Positions 11,626-22,849 of a DNA stretch of 64,000 nt are shown piece by piece. This DNA comes from Penium margaritaceum (lineage: Eukaryota > Streptophyta > Zygnematophyceae > Desmidiales > Peniaceae), in the NCBI GenBank assembly GCA_023375785.1, contig SZWC01004772.1:103136-167135 (forward strand). Direction: 5' to 3'. The notes beneath the pieces are model-generated. The model was not told where the DNA came from. It searched no databases and saw only the letters and a list, made by a program, of their open reading frames with translations. Each line of letters opens with the position of its first letter. Positions within the stretch are counted from its first letter, which is position 1. The position numbers and the translations under genes are program-made.

Positions 11626-14600
11626 ATGGCACCGACCGAGCAAGAGAGCATCGGCGTCTCCAAGTTTGACGGGCTTGGCTTCCACATGTGGAGGTGGGAT
11701 TTTGAGGTCTTCCTCGATGACAAGGGCCTGCTTGAGCTGGTCAAGGGTAAAGAAACTGCCCCTCTGGATACCGCGACGCCGGAGGAAGTGGACACGTTCA
11801 AGAAGCGCAACAAGAAGGTGCTTGCCTTGTTGGTGTACGCGCTTGCTCTGACGCAGCGCTCCCTCATTCAAGGATGCACAGAGGCCGCAGAGGCCTGGAA
11901 GAAACTCTGTACCATCTACCAGTCCACCAACCTTGCTAACCAGCTCTTCGTCTTCAAGAGGCTCGTCACCCTCCGTGCCAACGAAGGCGACGACATCATG
12001 GAGATCCTGCAGCAGATCGAGTCCCTTACTGCCGAGTGCGTAGCCACCGGGTGGAAGGTCGAGCCTCAGCTGCAAGCCATGATCCTCCTTTTGGCCTTGC
12101 CGGACAGTTGGAGTCCGATGATCACTGTCATTGGCGGTTGGTCCGCCAATGAGCTGAAGTACCCGAAGGTGGCTGAGTACGTCCGCAATGAATGGATGCG
12201 GCGTGGTGGGAGAGAGAGTGGGACAACATCAAGTTCCACCTATGTCGTCCGTCCTCAAGGTGGAGGGGGAGGCAAGAAGGGGAAGGGTGCAAATCAGGGC
12301 ACCAAGAAAGGTGACAAGAAGGGGGAGTGCTACAACTGTGGCAAACAGGGCCACTACGCATGCGACTGCCCCAACAAGAAGTCGGACCAGCCCGGGAAGG
12401 GCGGGAAGAAGGCCATCCAAGCCATGATGGCCAGGGAGTCTATCGACTTGACGGATCCGGACGTCACGGTGATTGACTCTGGATCAGGCCGCCACACGCA
12501 ATGCAACCAGGCGGCATTTGTCACCTACGGCGCCACTGCGCGGCGCATGACAGTCGCCAACGGCAAAACGGAGTTGGCCGCGGGCAAAGGCAATGTTCGC
12601 ATCGAGTCAGTGGTAAATGGGAAAACCATTTCGTGTACCATCTATGACGTGCTCCACATGCCCAACTTTGGGGAAAACCTGCTGTCAGTGAGCCGCCTTA
12701 GTGACAAGGGGCTCGAGGTACTCTTCAACAAGAAGGAGGCTATCATCCGGAAGGAGGGGGATGGCGAGGTGATTGCACGTGGCAAGAGGGAGGAGAACCT
12801 GTACCTTCTCCGTACCAAGGTTCTTGCCGATGCGGTGAGGACCGACGCCGCCAACCTCGTGACGAAGGATGAAGGGAACCTGGACCTGTGGCATCGCCGG
12901 TTGTGCCATATCGCTCCCTCAACAGTGAGGGTGATGGTGAAGAAGGAAGTGGTGTGGGGTCTTGAGGTCAAGAGCCTTGATGCAGCCAAGGATGCCGTGT
13001 ACGAGCCGTGTATGGTCGGCAAGGCGACACGGCAGCCGTTTGTAGGAAAGGGGACGCGTGCATCGGCAAATTTGGAGGTAGTGCACACCGATGTGTGTAG
13101 ACCGTTCGAGCCCTCCATTGGTGGGGCACGCTACTTCGTCACCTTCATCGACGACGACAGCCGCAAGCTCTACCTCTATATCATCAAGAGGAAGAGCGAT
13201 GTCTTGTCGTGCATGCAGGAGTTCGTGGCGGCTGTGGAGCGCCAAACGGAGTTGGAGGTGAAGGCGTTCCGGAGCAACAACGGCGGCGAGTACGAGGGCT
13301 GCTCGGCATGGATGAAGAGCAAGGGTATTGCGTGGCAGAAAACTACGCCACACTCTCCGCAGCAGATTGGCGTCGCCGAGAGGGCGAACCGCACCATCCT
13401 TAACATGGTCCGGTCCATGTTGAGCGATGCCGGCCTTGCGCAGCGGTACTGGAGCGAGGCGGCACGGACAGCGGCGTACATCATGAATCTGACACCGACG
13501 AAGCCGCTAAAAGACGCGGAGTCCAAGGTGTGGAAGACGCCACAAGAAGTGTGGAGCGGGAGGAAGCCAACTGTGGCACACCTCCGCACGTTTGGTTGTG
13601 ATACACATGCTATTGTGCAGGCACGGGAGGGGCGGGGCAAGCTGGACCCGCGGAGTCGTCCGTACATCTTCGTCGGGTACGAGAGCGGGAGCAAGGCATA
13701 CCGGCTCTTCGACCCGTGGAGGCAGCAGATCGTGAAGAGTCATGATGTCACGTTCGACGAGAACAGCCGTTGGACGGACAAGGACGCGGGTCTCTCCAAG
13801 CGGGGGGAGTGGCTGCCACTCCTCGAGGGGGAGACGCCGGAGGATGCAAAAGAGGGTGACGTCCCATCGGCTCCAGCAGGCGAGAACCATCCGGGCGATG
13901 TGGGACCGACTGATTTGTATTCAGCCGAGTCGGACGATGAGTCCGAAGCGCCGGCAGCAGTGGAGCTGAACGAAGAGGTGGGGAGTGAGCCCGCATCCCC
14001 ACGGTCCCCGAGAGAGAGGGAGCAGGCCAGCGGTGCGATTGGCACTGCGAGGGGACAGCAGTAGCAACAGCAACGGCAGCAGCAGCAGCAGCCTCAACAG
14101 CAGCAGCCCCGGAGAAGCGGACGCGCAAGGAGGACGGCAAAGAGGTATGATGCCGCAGAGGGCATCTGGACTGGGCTCGCTCGAGTGTTCTTTGCGCAAG
14201 AGGAGCCCGAGACCGTCAAGGATGCGTTGCAGCGGAAGGATGGGACTGAGTGGGAGGGAGCTATAAAATTTGAGCTCTCCTCCCATGAAGAGAACGGCAC
14301 TTGGCAGCTGATTGACAGGTCGGAGGGCGCAAAAATCATCGGCTCCAAGTGGATCTTCAAGAAAAAGCTCACTAAGGAGGGAAAGGTGGAGCGGTACAAG
14401 GCGCGGCTGGTCGCGAAGGGATACGCCCAGCGAAACGGTGAACATTACGATGAAACCTTCGCGCCGGTGGCGAAGTTCGCCTCTATTCGCTCCATCCTCT
14501 CGGTGGCGGCGGCGCGCGACTACGAAATTCACCAAATGGACGTGAAAACCGCATTCCTCCACGGTGACCTGGACAAGGAGGTCTACGTGGAGGTGCCGGA

Positions 14601-15581
14601 GGGGGTGGACGCGCCGCCGGGGAAGGTGTGCCGGCTTCGCAAGGCGCTCTACGGGCTGAAGCAAGCACCACTCATGTGGTACTTGAAAATGGACGGCTTC
14701 ATGGCCGAGCTTGGCTTCAAGTGCTGCGAGGCGGATCACAGCGTGTATGTGCGGAAGCAGCCGGGGTTGCACCAGATCGTGGTACTTTACGTGGATGATC
14801 TCATCCTCGTGTCGTCGGACATGGAGGAATTGGTGAACCTGAAGCGGCAGCTGGGCGGTCGGTTCAAAATGACCGACATGGGCGAGCTCGAGTACTACCT
14901 CGGTGTCGCCATCAAGAGGGACCGCAAGGCACGCACGCTTGAGATGGGGCAGGCAAAGTATGTGCAAGAAGTACTCCGGCGGTACAACATGGAGGAGTGC
15001 AACCCCATCGGCACACCCATGACCACCACATGTGAGCTGAGCTCGAGCATGGGCCCGAGCACGGACGAGGACAAGGAGGAGATGGCAGGTGTGCCATACC
15101 AGTCCGCTGTGGGGAGCATCATGTACGCCATGGTGGTGACGTGGCCCGACCTGGCCTTCACGGAGGGCCAAGTGAGCCGCTACGTTGCTGACCCCGGGCC
15201 CCTGCATTGGCAAGCGGTGAAGCGGATCCTCCGCTATCTCAATGCGACAAAATAGTTGCGGCTCGTGTTTGGAGGGGGAGCGCGTGACGACTCCCTCGAG
15301 TTGGTCGGCTACTCCGATGCCGACTGGGCTGGTGATGTGGATGACAGAAAATCAACGTCGGGGTACGTGTTTGTGCTTGGTGGTGCAGCAATTTCATGGG
15401 CAAGCAGGAAGCAAGACTGCGTGGCGCTGTCTAGCACCGAAGCGGAGTACATCGCGCTCGCGGAAGCCGCAAAGGAGGCGGTGTGGCTGCGGTGGCTGCT
15501 AAAGGAGATTGGCGTGCTGCAAAGGAAGCCGACGGTACTCAATGTGGACAACATGAGTGCCATCAGCCTGACCCAGAACCT
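11626..15581 (+). pseudogene. Copia-1 gag-pol polyprotein, two TAG stops
   Basis: Starts ATG 11626. Gag is followed by zinc knuckle CYNCGKQGHYACDC (~residues 236-249), protease VIDSGSGRHTQC (~280), a GAG-pre-integrase segment LWHRRLCHIAP (~425), and an integrase core with HTDVC, RSNNGGEY and VAERANRT. In RSNNGGEY the second catalytic Asp of the usual RSDNGGEY is Asn, so integrase should be inactive. TAG at 14062-14064 lies in a Gln-rich linker and TAG at 15253-15255 lies just before RNase H; the frame is otherwise continuous. RT has DVKTAFLHG and YVDDLILV, and RNase H has DADWAGD and SSTEAEY. The end is lost in the gap. Confidence 0.9.
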
Positions 15582-16114
15582 NNNNNNNNNNNNNNNNNNN
15601 NNNNNNNNNNNNNNNNNNNNNNNNNNNNNNNNNNNNNNNNNNNNNNNNNNNNNNNNNNNNNNNNNNNNNNNNNNNNNNNNNNNNNNNNNNNNNNNNNNNN
15701 NNNNNNNNNNNNNNNNNNNNNNNNNNNNNNNNNNNNNNNNNNNNNNNNNNNNNNNNNNNNNNNNNNNNNNNNNNNNNNNNNNNNNNNNNNNNNNNNNNNN
15801 NNNNNNNNNNNNNNNNNNNNNNNNNNNNNNNNNNNNNNNNNNNNNNNNNNNNNNNNNNNNNNNNNNNNNNNNNNNNNNNNNNNNNNNNNNNNNNNNNNNN
15901 NNNNNNNNNNNNNNNNNNNNNNNNNNNNNNNNNNNNNNNNNNNNNNNNNNNNNNNNNNNNNNNNNNNNNNNNNNNNNNNNNNNNNNNNNNNNNNNNNNNN
16001 NNNNNNNNNNNNNNNNNNNNNNNNNNNNNNNNNNNNNNNNNNNNNNNNNNNNNNNNNNNNNNNNNNNNNNNNNNNNNNNNNNNNNNNNNNNNNNNNNNNN
16101 NNNNNNNNNNNNNN
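15582..16114. other. Assembly gap (533 N)
   Basis: A run of N between the Copia-1 RNase H and the resumed LTR of element G. A (GA)n tract abuts its right side, a likely cause of the assembly break. Confidence 0.99.

Positions 16115-16150
<36 letters not shown>
16115..16150 (+). repeat. (GA)n microsatellite
   Basis: About 17 GA units at the right edge of the gap. The corresponding site in the other LTR of element G (~44381-44395) is the shorter CAGAGAGAAAGAGGG, so the tract expanded in this copy. Confidence 0.9.
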
Positions 16151-16153
<3 letters not shown>

Positions 16154-17162
16154 ATTGTAACCTCCTCCTAGGCTGGCACGTAAGTGCCTGTCTTACAGGG
16201 GCCTTGGAGGGATCTCCAACTGTCTCCAATTCAAAGGCAATCTAGTGCTAAGGCGTGAAGCCTTTGCACAAACACAAAGCTTTCAAGGCCTTGTAGATGT
16301 TGCAGTTATTGTAGGGCCGACTGTAGGAAGAATAGCAAGAAGATGCCATCCAAATGGAACTGAGCGCTTGACTGGAGAGTGATCTCCATGGAGATTTGGA
16401 GATGTAAAAGGTATTGGAGATGTTGAGGTGTGTCAGGGCTACTGCCTTATATACACATGGTCTTGGCAAGTTGACCTCCATTGAGGAGAAGCTTCCTCGT
16501 GTGTGGTGGCAATAGTCACCTCTTGGCTTTACATGTATGAAGCTACCTTGCAAAGGAAGCTTCCTCTAGCTTTGTGATGTTACTTGGCTCTGAAATCAGC
16601 TTTGGTGAAGCTTCCTGATGAAGGAAGCTTCATCCAGCTTCATGATGAAGTTTCGTCATCAGGTGGCTTCTTCAAGAAGTTACCATTCTCGACTGTTCAT
16701 TGTGTTACATAGGTTGATGTGAATCATAGATCTCCATCCTTCATAAGCTTGAAGCAGATCTCTCCTCATAGACAAGTGATATGACTGCTTCAGACCCTAT
16801 GCCCATTGGAGATGATGTTGTAGATGTTGCTCTCCAACCTTGGATGCATGTTAGCTAGGTGGGATTAGGTAATCCTGCCTTGTGTACCTGTGCAGCACTA
16901 TACACTGTGTAGCTCTCCCTCTCATCACAAGAGGGTACAAGCATGCGCTAACCTCGTGCGCCTGCCTATAGTCAATCCCCTTTCATCCCTTAAGGGTGAG
17001 TCGACTTGATTAACTCTGGACGTCCTTGGATAAAATTCCCCTCCGAGCTGCACCCAATAATTTCACGGAAAAATACGTAAAATGTAATGGAGACCTCTGA
17101 TCTAAGAACCGACTGTGCCATGTTGAACGAGTTAAGCAGTGCAATTATTGCATAATCCAACA

Positions 17163-17173
17163 CTCCCCCTCGA
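17163..17173 (-). other. Polypurine tract of element G
   Basis: On the minus strand TCGAGGGGGAG immediately precedes the TGTTGG start of the 3' LTR, the position where plus-strand priming takes place in LTR elements. Confidence 0.75.
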
Positions 17174-17249
17174 TAATTGTACTGACGATGTTTATGGTGG
17201 GAGATGCTTGTTGAGTTGGAATCATGTGCATAATCGGGGTCCTGGTTGC

Positions 17250-18010
17250 TATTTTCCTCTTGGAAGAGGGTTTTCTTGGCTTTGCTCGGGTGCTTGATGG
17301 CCTTGGAAAACATTACCATGGTCGTCTTCCGCAATATGGACAAGGAGAAAATATTTTGGCTCGAGTCGGTCCTGTCCGGGGCTTTGAGAGTCCTTTTCTT
17401 GGGTCTCAGAGCATCTCGGAGACTCCAAAAATATTACGTTGAGGAGGTCATGGTCATCTCCCCATTTTATCTCGCTTGGTTTTTGGCATCGGAAGCAACC
17501 TTCCCCAACATGAACCACTGTGTCTCTCATGCACGAGTTTGGATTGTCCCGCAAAAGTTGGCGACTGCATGGCAGGACCGCTATTGCGACCACTTGTTAT
17601 GAAAGCTGCTAGGACCGCTATCGTGGGCAGTCCAATGGGAGAGTACAAAATACTACCGCTTTCAGTCACACCTCAACTTCAGTGACTGCTCCCCTTGTTG
17701 TCTTAGGCTGCTGTCCTTGAAGTGTTCCGCTCTGCTTATCCAACTCCTTCAACTCAACGGCAGTCCTGTTGTAGGCTCGCGCCATGGCTAGGACACAATG
17801 GGTACCCTTCTAGCTCCGTACAACCAATTCATGGTCATTTGTGAGACAACTACACGTGACAAGGGGATTTCCGCCACTCATAGACCGCCATCCTGGTTGT
17901 TCCATCACGTCACTCTGGTTTGGGCCGTTGCCAGTCCCGCTGGTGCAGTTTCTGGGACGTTTAGTCTCGTCCATGGCATCTTCTTGCCTGTCTTGGGCGA
18001 AGAACCGGCA
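17250..18010 (-). pseudogene. Possible gag trace of element G
   Basis: Minus strand. MARAYNRTAVELKELDKQSG begins at 17785, and CFRCQKPSEIKWGD near 17505-17465 resembles a decayed CFRC.KPGHI..DC zinc knuckle in which the His and last Cys are lost. Stops interrupt the frame. Its position just inside the 3' LTR would mean that pol is absent from element G. The family call rests on this one short motif. Confidence 0.35.
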
Positions 18011-18019
18011 TCATTGATT

Positions 18020-18900
18020 TTGATTTTAATTCTAGTTGGGGAGGCGGGAGGTGGCACGGCAAACTGGGTTACAAGGGCCCACGCACATTGGCGATTGCGC
18101 CTTTGGAGTCTTCACGAATCACACGTTGGATCACACCACTCCCGCTGATTCTTTTTTATTCTAAGGCAAACTGCGCCTACGTGGCAAGACTCCCAACGTC
18201 TGGATAACATCCTATCCATGTGAAACCATAGGATCAATAGAAGTTTCCGTGATTAGGACGTTAGTGATAAATATGACATTAAAGCTTGGTATCAGGTGTA
18301 GGGAAAACTGATCAACGGTGTGAAGTAATTCATTCGCTTGAATCATTCAGTTTCATTTTTCAACGATTTCAGTGGCATCGCACGTGCCGCGGGGTAGAAC
18401 CGCGCATCAATGCGCGTGGGAGGTTCCGACTACCTGGATCGCTATCTGCGATCCGGGTAGCGAGCAAAGCCACTGTCGGATCGCAAATAGCAATCGGGCT
18501 AGTCGGTACCCGTGCATCAGTGTGTGTGCAAGCTACCGACGCAAGCTACCGACGCAATCTACCAACGCAAGCTACCGACACAAGCTACCAACACAAGCTG
18601 CGTGAAACTAGTCTTGTCCCGTGGGACAAGAGCAGTAACGCCAGCTGCTACCATAGCACCGCCGTTGGGCGCATCATGCGCATCGCGACATGATGCACGC
18701 TACGGCGGTGCTTCCACAAACGGAAGCCCGCAGCGCAACTCGGATGGTTGATGTGAGCTGTGGGCTTACGCAGCGCACATCACCCGCCTGGGTTGCAAGC
18801 AAGTGGCGATGCATGACCCTTGTTGAACATAAAACAGGATTTGTGAGGGGAGGGACAATTGCAATGAGATGTCTTGTAACACCCACCTGTAGCGTCAGCG
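18020..18900. other. Non-coding interval before H1
   Basis: No gene is supported here. It holds a 13 bp tandem array (18528-18599) and several GC-rich inverted repeats, such as GGATCGC...GCGATCC (~18438-18456). One end of H1 should lie here, but I could not identify its terminal repeat. Confidence 0.4.
18528..18599 (+). repeat. 13 bp tandem repeat
   Basis: Five and a half copies of GCAAGCTACCGAC, the later copies diverging at G-to-A positions (for example ACAAGCTACCAAC). Confidence 0.9.
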
Positions 18901-18913
18901 CTGTTAACCACCC

Positions 18914-20572
18914 ATGGCCTCTCCACCTCACTCCATTTCTGCGCGATACCCACTAACGACGGTGGCCATCACTGAATTTCGCAAAGGTCAGGCTGCCACA
19001 AACGCACCGGTTACCTCGTCTCGTGGCCGAGGTAGGCAGGTCATGAGGGTGGCGCATGGACGTCCGCGTGGAGAAGACGAGAACCAGAGCCACGACCCAA
19101 GCTCTAGGCCTGAACGGGCGTTCAACCAGGCCCCAATCCACGGGGTTCCGTCCCAACTCGCACTTGCGCGCGGATCACATCTCCCCATGGCGCCGCTCCC
19201 AATCAACTGGAACCCTCCCCGTCCACGGGAAGACACTCGTCCGCCACCCCTTTACTGCACGGCGAATGTGGCAGCATTCCATGGATCGCCGACTCCAGAA
19301 ACTCTCATACGTGCAGCATCAACACCAGCAGCTCACATGGAGTTACCGTCAACATATGAATCGGACGGCCAAGGCATAGCGGCGCAAGAAAACTTCACCC
19401 GTACTGCGTCATCCCCAGCGCCAAACATGGAGGCAACACCGAATCCTACTGCTTCCACCGCCAGGACGCCCAAAACGGCGGGTGTTTCCTCTCCCGACGA
19501 GGTTGCTGGTGCTGGTTTAGACGACGGCACAACAAGCATGCTGTTGCCGAGCATAGTGGGCGACTGTATGTCCAAGGACTTTTGGACCTCCGAGCACGAT
19601 GCCCGACTCCTTCGGGTCATGGCGCTTCACACCCCCATCTTCCCCAACGGTCGTGGGTGGCAGGCCAAAGTCTTCAACGCCATGGCTCCCAAGCTGAAGG
19701 ACGAGTGGGGGTTGAAAGAGAAACTCACCGATCGCCAGATACGCAACCGCATTGACAACCTCTGAGCTTCGTGGCGTGTTGTGTACTCGTTGGTGACAAG
19801 GAGCGGCTGCAGCTTTGACCACTCTACGATGCAGTTGGACTTTCCCGTGTCCATGTGGGCTGAGATACGCACCATCCAACGTGCTGTTGCACATCTTGAG
19901 GGGCGGGCGTTACCGTGGTGGGATAATGCGACGGCCCTTTTTGGGAGTGACACTGCAAAGGGCGAGAACGTGATTTCCACGGTACCAACGACGGAAGCGG
20001 GTAAGGACACTTTGCTCACTGATGATGTCCACGAACCCATCCGCAAGCCTAAAAGAAACATCGACCGTCAGTTGGATAAGGTTGCCAAAATTTCTGACCG
20101 TGCCGGTGCCATTGAATGCAACCTGCAATAATGCAAGCCATACCATGTGGCTGTTGGGCTGGTTTCTAAGGACAGCAAAGTGCACAAGCGCAACATAATG
20201 TGACTGCTTGACATCTTTAAGGCAGACACATGGGCGTGTGCAGATTACGTATTCTCAAGTGATGACCTCCGCAACCGTGTGGCAAAATGTGCTCTTGCAA
20301 AGAAACATGACAAGGGCAAGCCTACGCAAGGTGCAGGCATGACTCATGATAAGGTCACGTGCGATGAAGAAGAGAACGATGGTGGGGAAGAGGAGTGTGC
20401 CAGTGAGGATGAGGACGGAGGGGAAGAGGAGGGCGTGAGTGAGGAGCAGGAGGATAGCGAGGACAGTGGTGAGGGTGATGACGACTGCGAGGAAGTGGAC
20501 ATGGTGGCTACCGACAAGGGTGTCCATGACAAGGGGGCTACCCTAGCATGTTCGGAGAGGTTGGATGTGTAG
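18914..20572 (+). pseudogene. H1 Harbinger-associated Myb/SANT-like protein
   Basis: Second gene of Harbinger H1, on the strand opposite to the H1 transposase and convergent with it. One frame runs from ATG 18914 to TAG 20570-20572, broken by TGA 19763-19765 (DNL*ASWRVVYSL), TAA about 20129 and TGA about 20201. A trihelix/Myb-SANT-like domain starts at FWTSEHDARLLRVMA (~residue 225) and spans the first stop. A Lys/Arg-rich block KPKRNIDRQLDKVAK (~20043-20090) and a long Glu/Asp tail follow. The same architecture is seen in the H2 and H3 partners (FWNHERDVALVQAAL; KSKRKGKHERQMDVAE). In known Harbinger systems this partner takes the transposase to the nucleus and to the element ends. Confidence 0.75.
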
Positions 20573-20639
20573 ATTGTATGAACATCCATTCATTTGGCCT
20601 TCTTAATTTTCATTTTGAGTTCTCGCTTTCCATGAGAAA

Positions 20640-21215
20640 ACCAGAATGTGCAATTCATTCATGGCTATTTTCTGCCTCACTAGCTGCCACAAAAGCAGTG
20701 CAATGAAGCATTTAACGAAGGGTTCTTTTACATTGACAGAAAACCAAATTAATTCCTATTGCCAATGTCGACATTGGGCAATCCATCATCCACATTTTAA
20801 GCATCACTAGCCGCCACATAAGCAGTGCAATGAGGCATTTTTCTAAGGGCATTGTTACATTGACAGAAACCCAAAAAGATTCCCATTGCACAGCGAGAGA
20901 ATGAGCAATTCATTCGTGGCTTCTTTCTGCATCACTAGCCGCCACATGTGTAGTGAAATAAAGCAATTTTCAAAGGGTTCTGTTACACTGACAGAGAATG
21001 AATTATAATCCTTTTGCAAAGGAAGAGATTGAGCAATCCATCATGATGGTGTTGTGCATCACTAGCCGCCTCATAAGCAGTGCAAAGAAGCAGATTTTAC
21101 GCGGCCATTGTTATATTGAGAGATTAACAAATAATTCAACATGGCAGAGGAAGAGAATTAGCACTGAATCATCCACATTTTCAGCATCACGAGCTGCCAC
21201 ATAAGCATTCCACAT
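20640..21215 (+). repeat. ~127 bp tandem repeat, five copies, derived from the H1 transposase 3' end
   Basis: The anchor TAGCCGCCAC (with variants) occurs at 20681, 20808, 20936, 21063 and 21191, giving spacings of 127, 128, 127 and 128 bp. Each copy holds a motif like AAGCAGTGCAATG and, in the first four, an ACATTGACAGA-like motif. The last copy lies inside the transposase coding sequence (minus strand MWNAYVAARDAE), so the array seems to have grown from the end of the gene outward. Confidence 0.85.
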
Positions 21216-22426
21216 TGCACTTGCGATGCGAGTACGAAATATGCACATTCCTTGGTCACCATTGGGACGTCCTTCAGGGATGTTGCGCACCGGAAAATGG
21301 ACAGACAGCATGTGGATTTCAGTATCCATATCCTCCTCCGCCATAGATTGCCTGCTTTGAATCATGTTATGCATGACGAAGCAGGATATAATCAATTTAT
21401 TTTTCAACCTGATGTCATACGGCGGCACACCACCTAGGATTGTGAACCTAGCTTTCAAAACCCCGAACGCTCGCTCTATCATGCTTCTTGTTGCGGCATG
21501 CCTTCGATTAAATAGCTCTTGCATGTTCTGCGGCCGGTTGGGTCCTGGCCCAAACTCATTCAAATGATAGCGGACTGACCGGTAGGGGGTAAGCAAAACA
21601 AAGCCCTTCGGAAAGGCAACATCGGCCAGTAAGTATTTTGAATGGGGCAGCTGTAATCCACGGTACAAAGCGTTTATGAAAACTCCGGCATCGTGAGCAC
21701 TCCCCTCCCAGCCAACACACACACAAGTGGACCTAAGCGATTGGTTACAAGATGCCAACACAGTTTTTGTCAACTGGCGAAACCGGTCCATGAAAGCCAC
21801 GCGGCGAGCACCATTACAAAGCATGACTCGGACGTGGGTGCCATCGATTGCACCCACGCAGTCTCCAAACCACGGTAAGTAGTCTGCCCGCTGTTCCCAC
21901 TCGAAAGGCGTGTCTTCTATCCCGTCGGGCTGCCTAATGATGGTTGGAGCCATGGAGACTAGTGCAGTCGTCACTTCACGTAGAACACGGCATATGGTTG
22001 CTTGGCCTCTTTGAAACCTCCCCATAAGGATCCGCTTAGGTAGTGCAAAGCAAACGCATTGTGCCCATTTAGCATCTTTTCCTCTATTGACAGAAAATTG
22101 TCTTGCACTAGACCGCGGTCTCGAACCTCGGCAACAATGGCCTACCAAGTGGCTGGCAGCATCTGCGCCGTGTTTGGATGTCCAGCTTCAAGTGCAGACA
22201 CCCAGGTTGCGTCGTTCAGGGCACTCGTATGCCATGGGATGCGCGCAGCACGATTTGTTACCCGACGGATGATGTGAATGAGGATGCGCATGAGGATGGA
22301 GTAGAGAGTAGTTTGGAGGTGTAGTAGTCGCCTAACCACTGGTGCTTTTGCATGACGTAAAAAGGCGAGGGATTCCATGGTTCTGGAGTTAGTGGCATGT
22401 GTACCGATAGAAAAAATGGGAGTCAC
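21111..22426 (-). pseudogene. H1 Harbinger DDE transposase
   Basis: Minus-strand PIF/Harbinger transposase (DDE_Tnp_4 type). An N-terminal segment (22426-22145) ends in TAG (22144-22142). Homology continues (FLSIEEKMLNGHNAFALHY) and then changes frame near 22035 to GRFQRGQATICRVLREV, the helix-turn-helix region. The catalytic motifs are present: D in VGAIDGTHV, D in WEGSAHDAGVF and E in SMIERAFGVLKARF. The rest (22030-21111) is open. The C-terminal tail after NVDD runs into the tandem repeat. It is broken by at least one stop and one frameshift. Confidence 0.85.
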
Positions 22427-22450
22427 AACCCGTGGAGGTCTTAAGTGCCT

Positions 22451-22490
22451 GTGACAGCCGCGACGCCTTGAGTTGAGTCGCGGCTGTCAC
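22451..22490. repeat. Perfect 14 bp inverted repeat (hairpin)
   Basis: GTGACAGCCGCGAC at 22451-22464 is exactly complementary to GTCGCGGCTGTCAC at 22477-22490, with a 12 nt loop. It sits just upstream of the H1 transposase and may be a subterminal binding structure of that element. No poly-T follows, so a terminator is not indicated. Confidence 0.8.
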
Positions 22491-22849
22491 GGGAAATGCC
22501 CATCGGTACCGGTGAACCGGCTCCGACCAGATCGCCAACCATCTCGCGATGCGGTGGGAGTGGCACGGTGGCAAGTGGCAAGCGATAGATTCTTGTCCGT
22601 GAAATCAGGAGCAATCGCCGAGAAGTTCAGACCAGAAAACCCTGCAAAAACCGCGGAGGGGGGACTTCGATACCGTTGGCGGTCTTATGAAAATCAACCA
22701 AAAATCACAATTCGAGCGGGAATCTGGTCATATTATGGAATCAAAATCAATAGCAAAGCCGTCGGTTCGACGCCTTGGTCGCCAACGTCCATGTTGGCGG
22801 AGCCCTTAGGCCATCACGCCGATTTCCTTCGGCAAAGTTGGAGCCCATG
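22491..22849. other. Non-coding interval between H1 and the Harbinger derivative
   Basis: No gene is seen. It includes a small hairpin CGCCAACGTCCATGTTGGCG (22781-22800). The right boundary of H1 is probably here but was not found. Confidence 0.4.

Larger units (their letters stand above)
10845..16114 (+). mobile_element. Copia-1 LTR retrotransposon (3' end hidden in the gap)
   Basis: Starts with TGTTGACATGATG at 10845, exactly where the LTR of element G is interrupted. The 5' LTR and leader occupy 10845-11625; I could not fix the LTR end or primer site. A gag-pol frame follows. The RNase H domain runs into the gap at 15582 and G sequence resumes by ~16140, so the 3' LTR must lie in the 533 N. 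The hidden length is as drawn in the assembly and may not be real. Confidence 0.8.
10586..17162 (-). repeat. 3' LTR of element G, split by Copia-1
   Basis: Parts 10586-10844 and ~16140-17162 align collinearly with 43909-44167 and ~44390-45409. Shared stretches include AAGCTCTAAGTTCCTT, CATCCCAGAAGGGAC and CTTTCAAGGCCTTG. The break lies right after AGATCTT in both copies, where Copia-1 begins in this one. On the minus strand it starts TGTTGGATTATGC at 17162. Confidence 0.85.

Noticed and set aside
13921-15213. 430-codon minus-strand frame opposite Copia-1 RT
   Set aside because: It is antisense to a clearly recognised RT domain; the length results from the GC-rich codon use of the sense strand.
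18285-18297. TTGGTATCAGGTG as a plus-strand primer-binding site
   Set aside because: No LTR copy precedes it and no matching second LTR was found.
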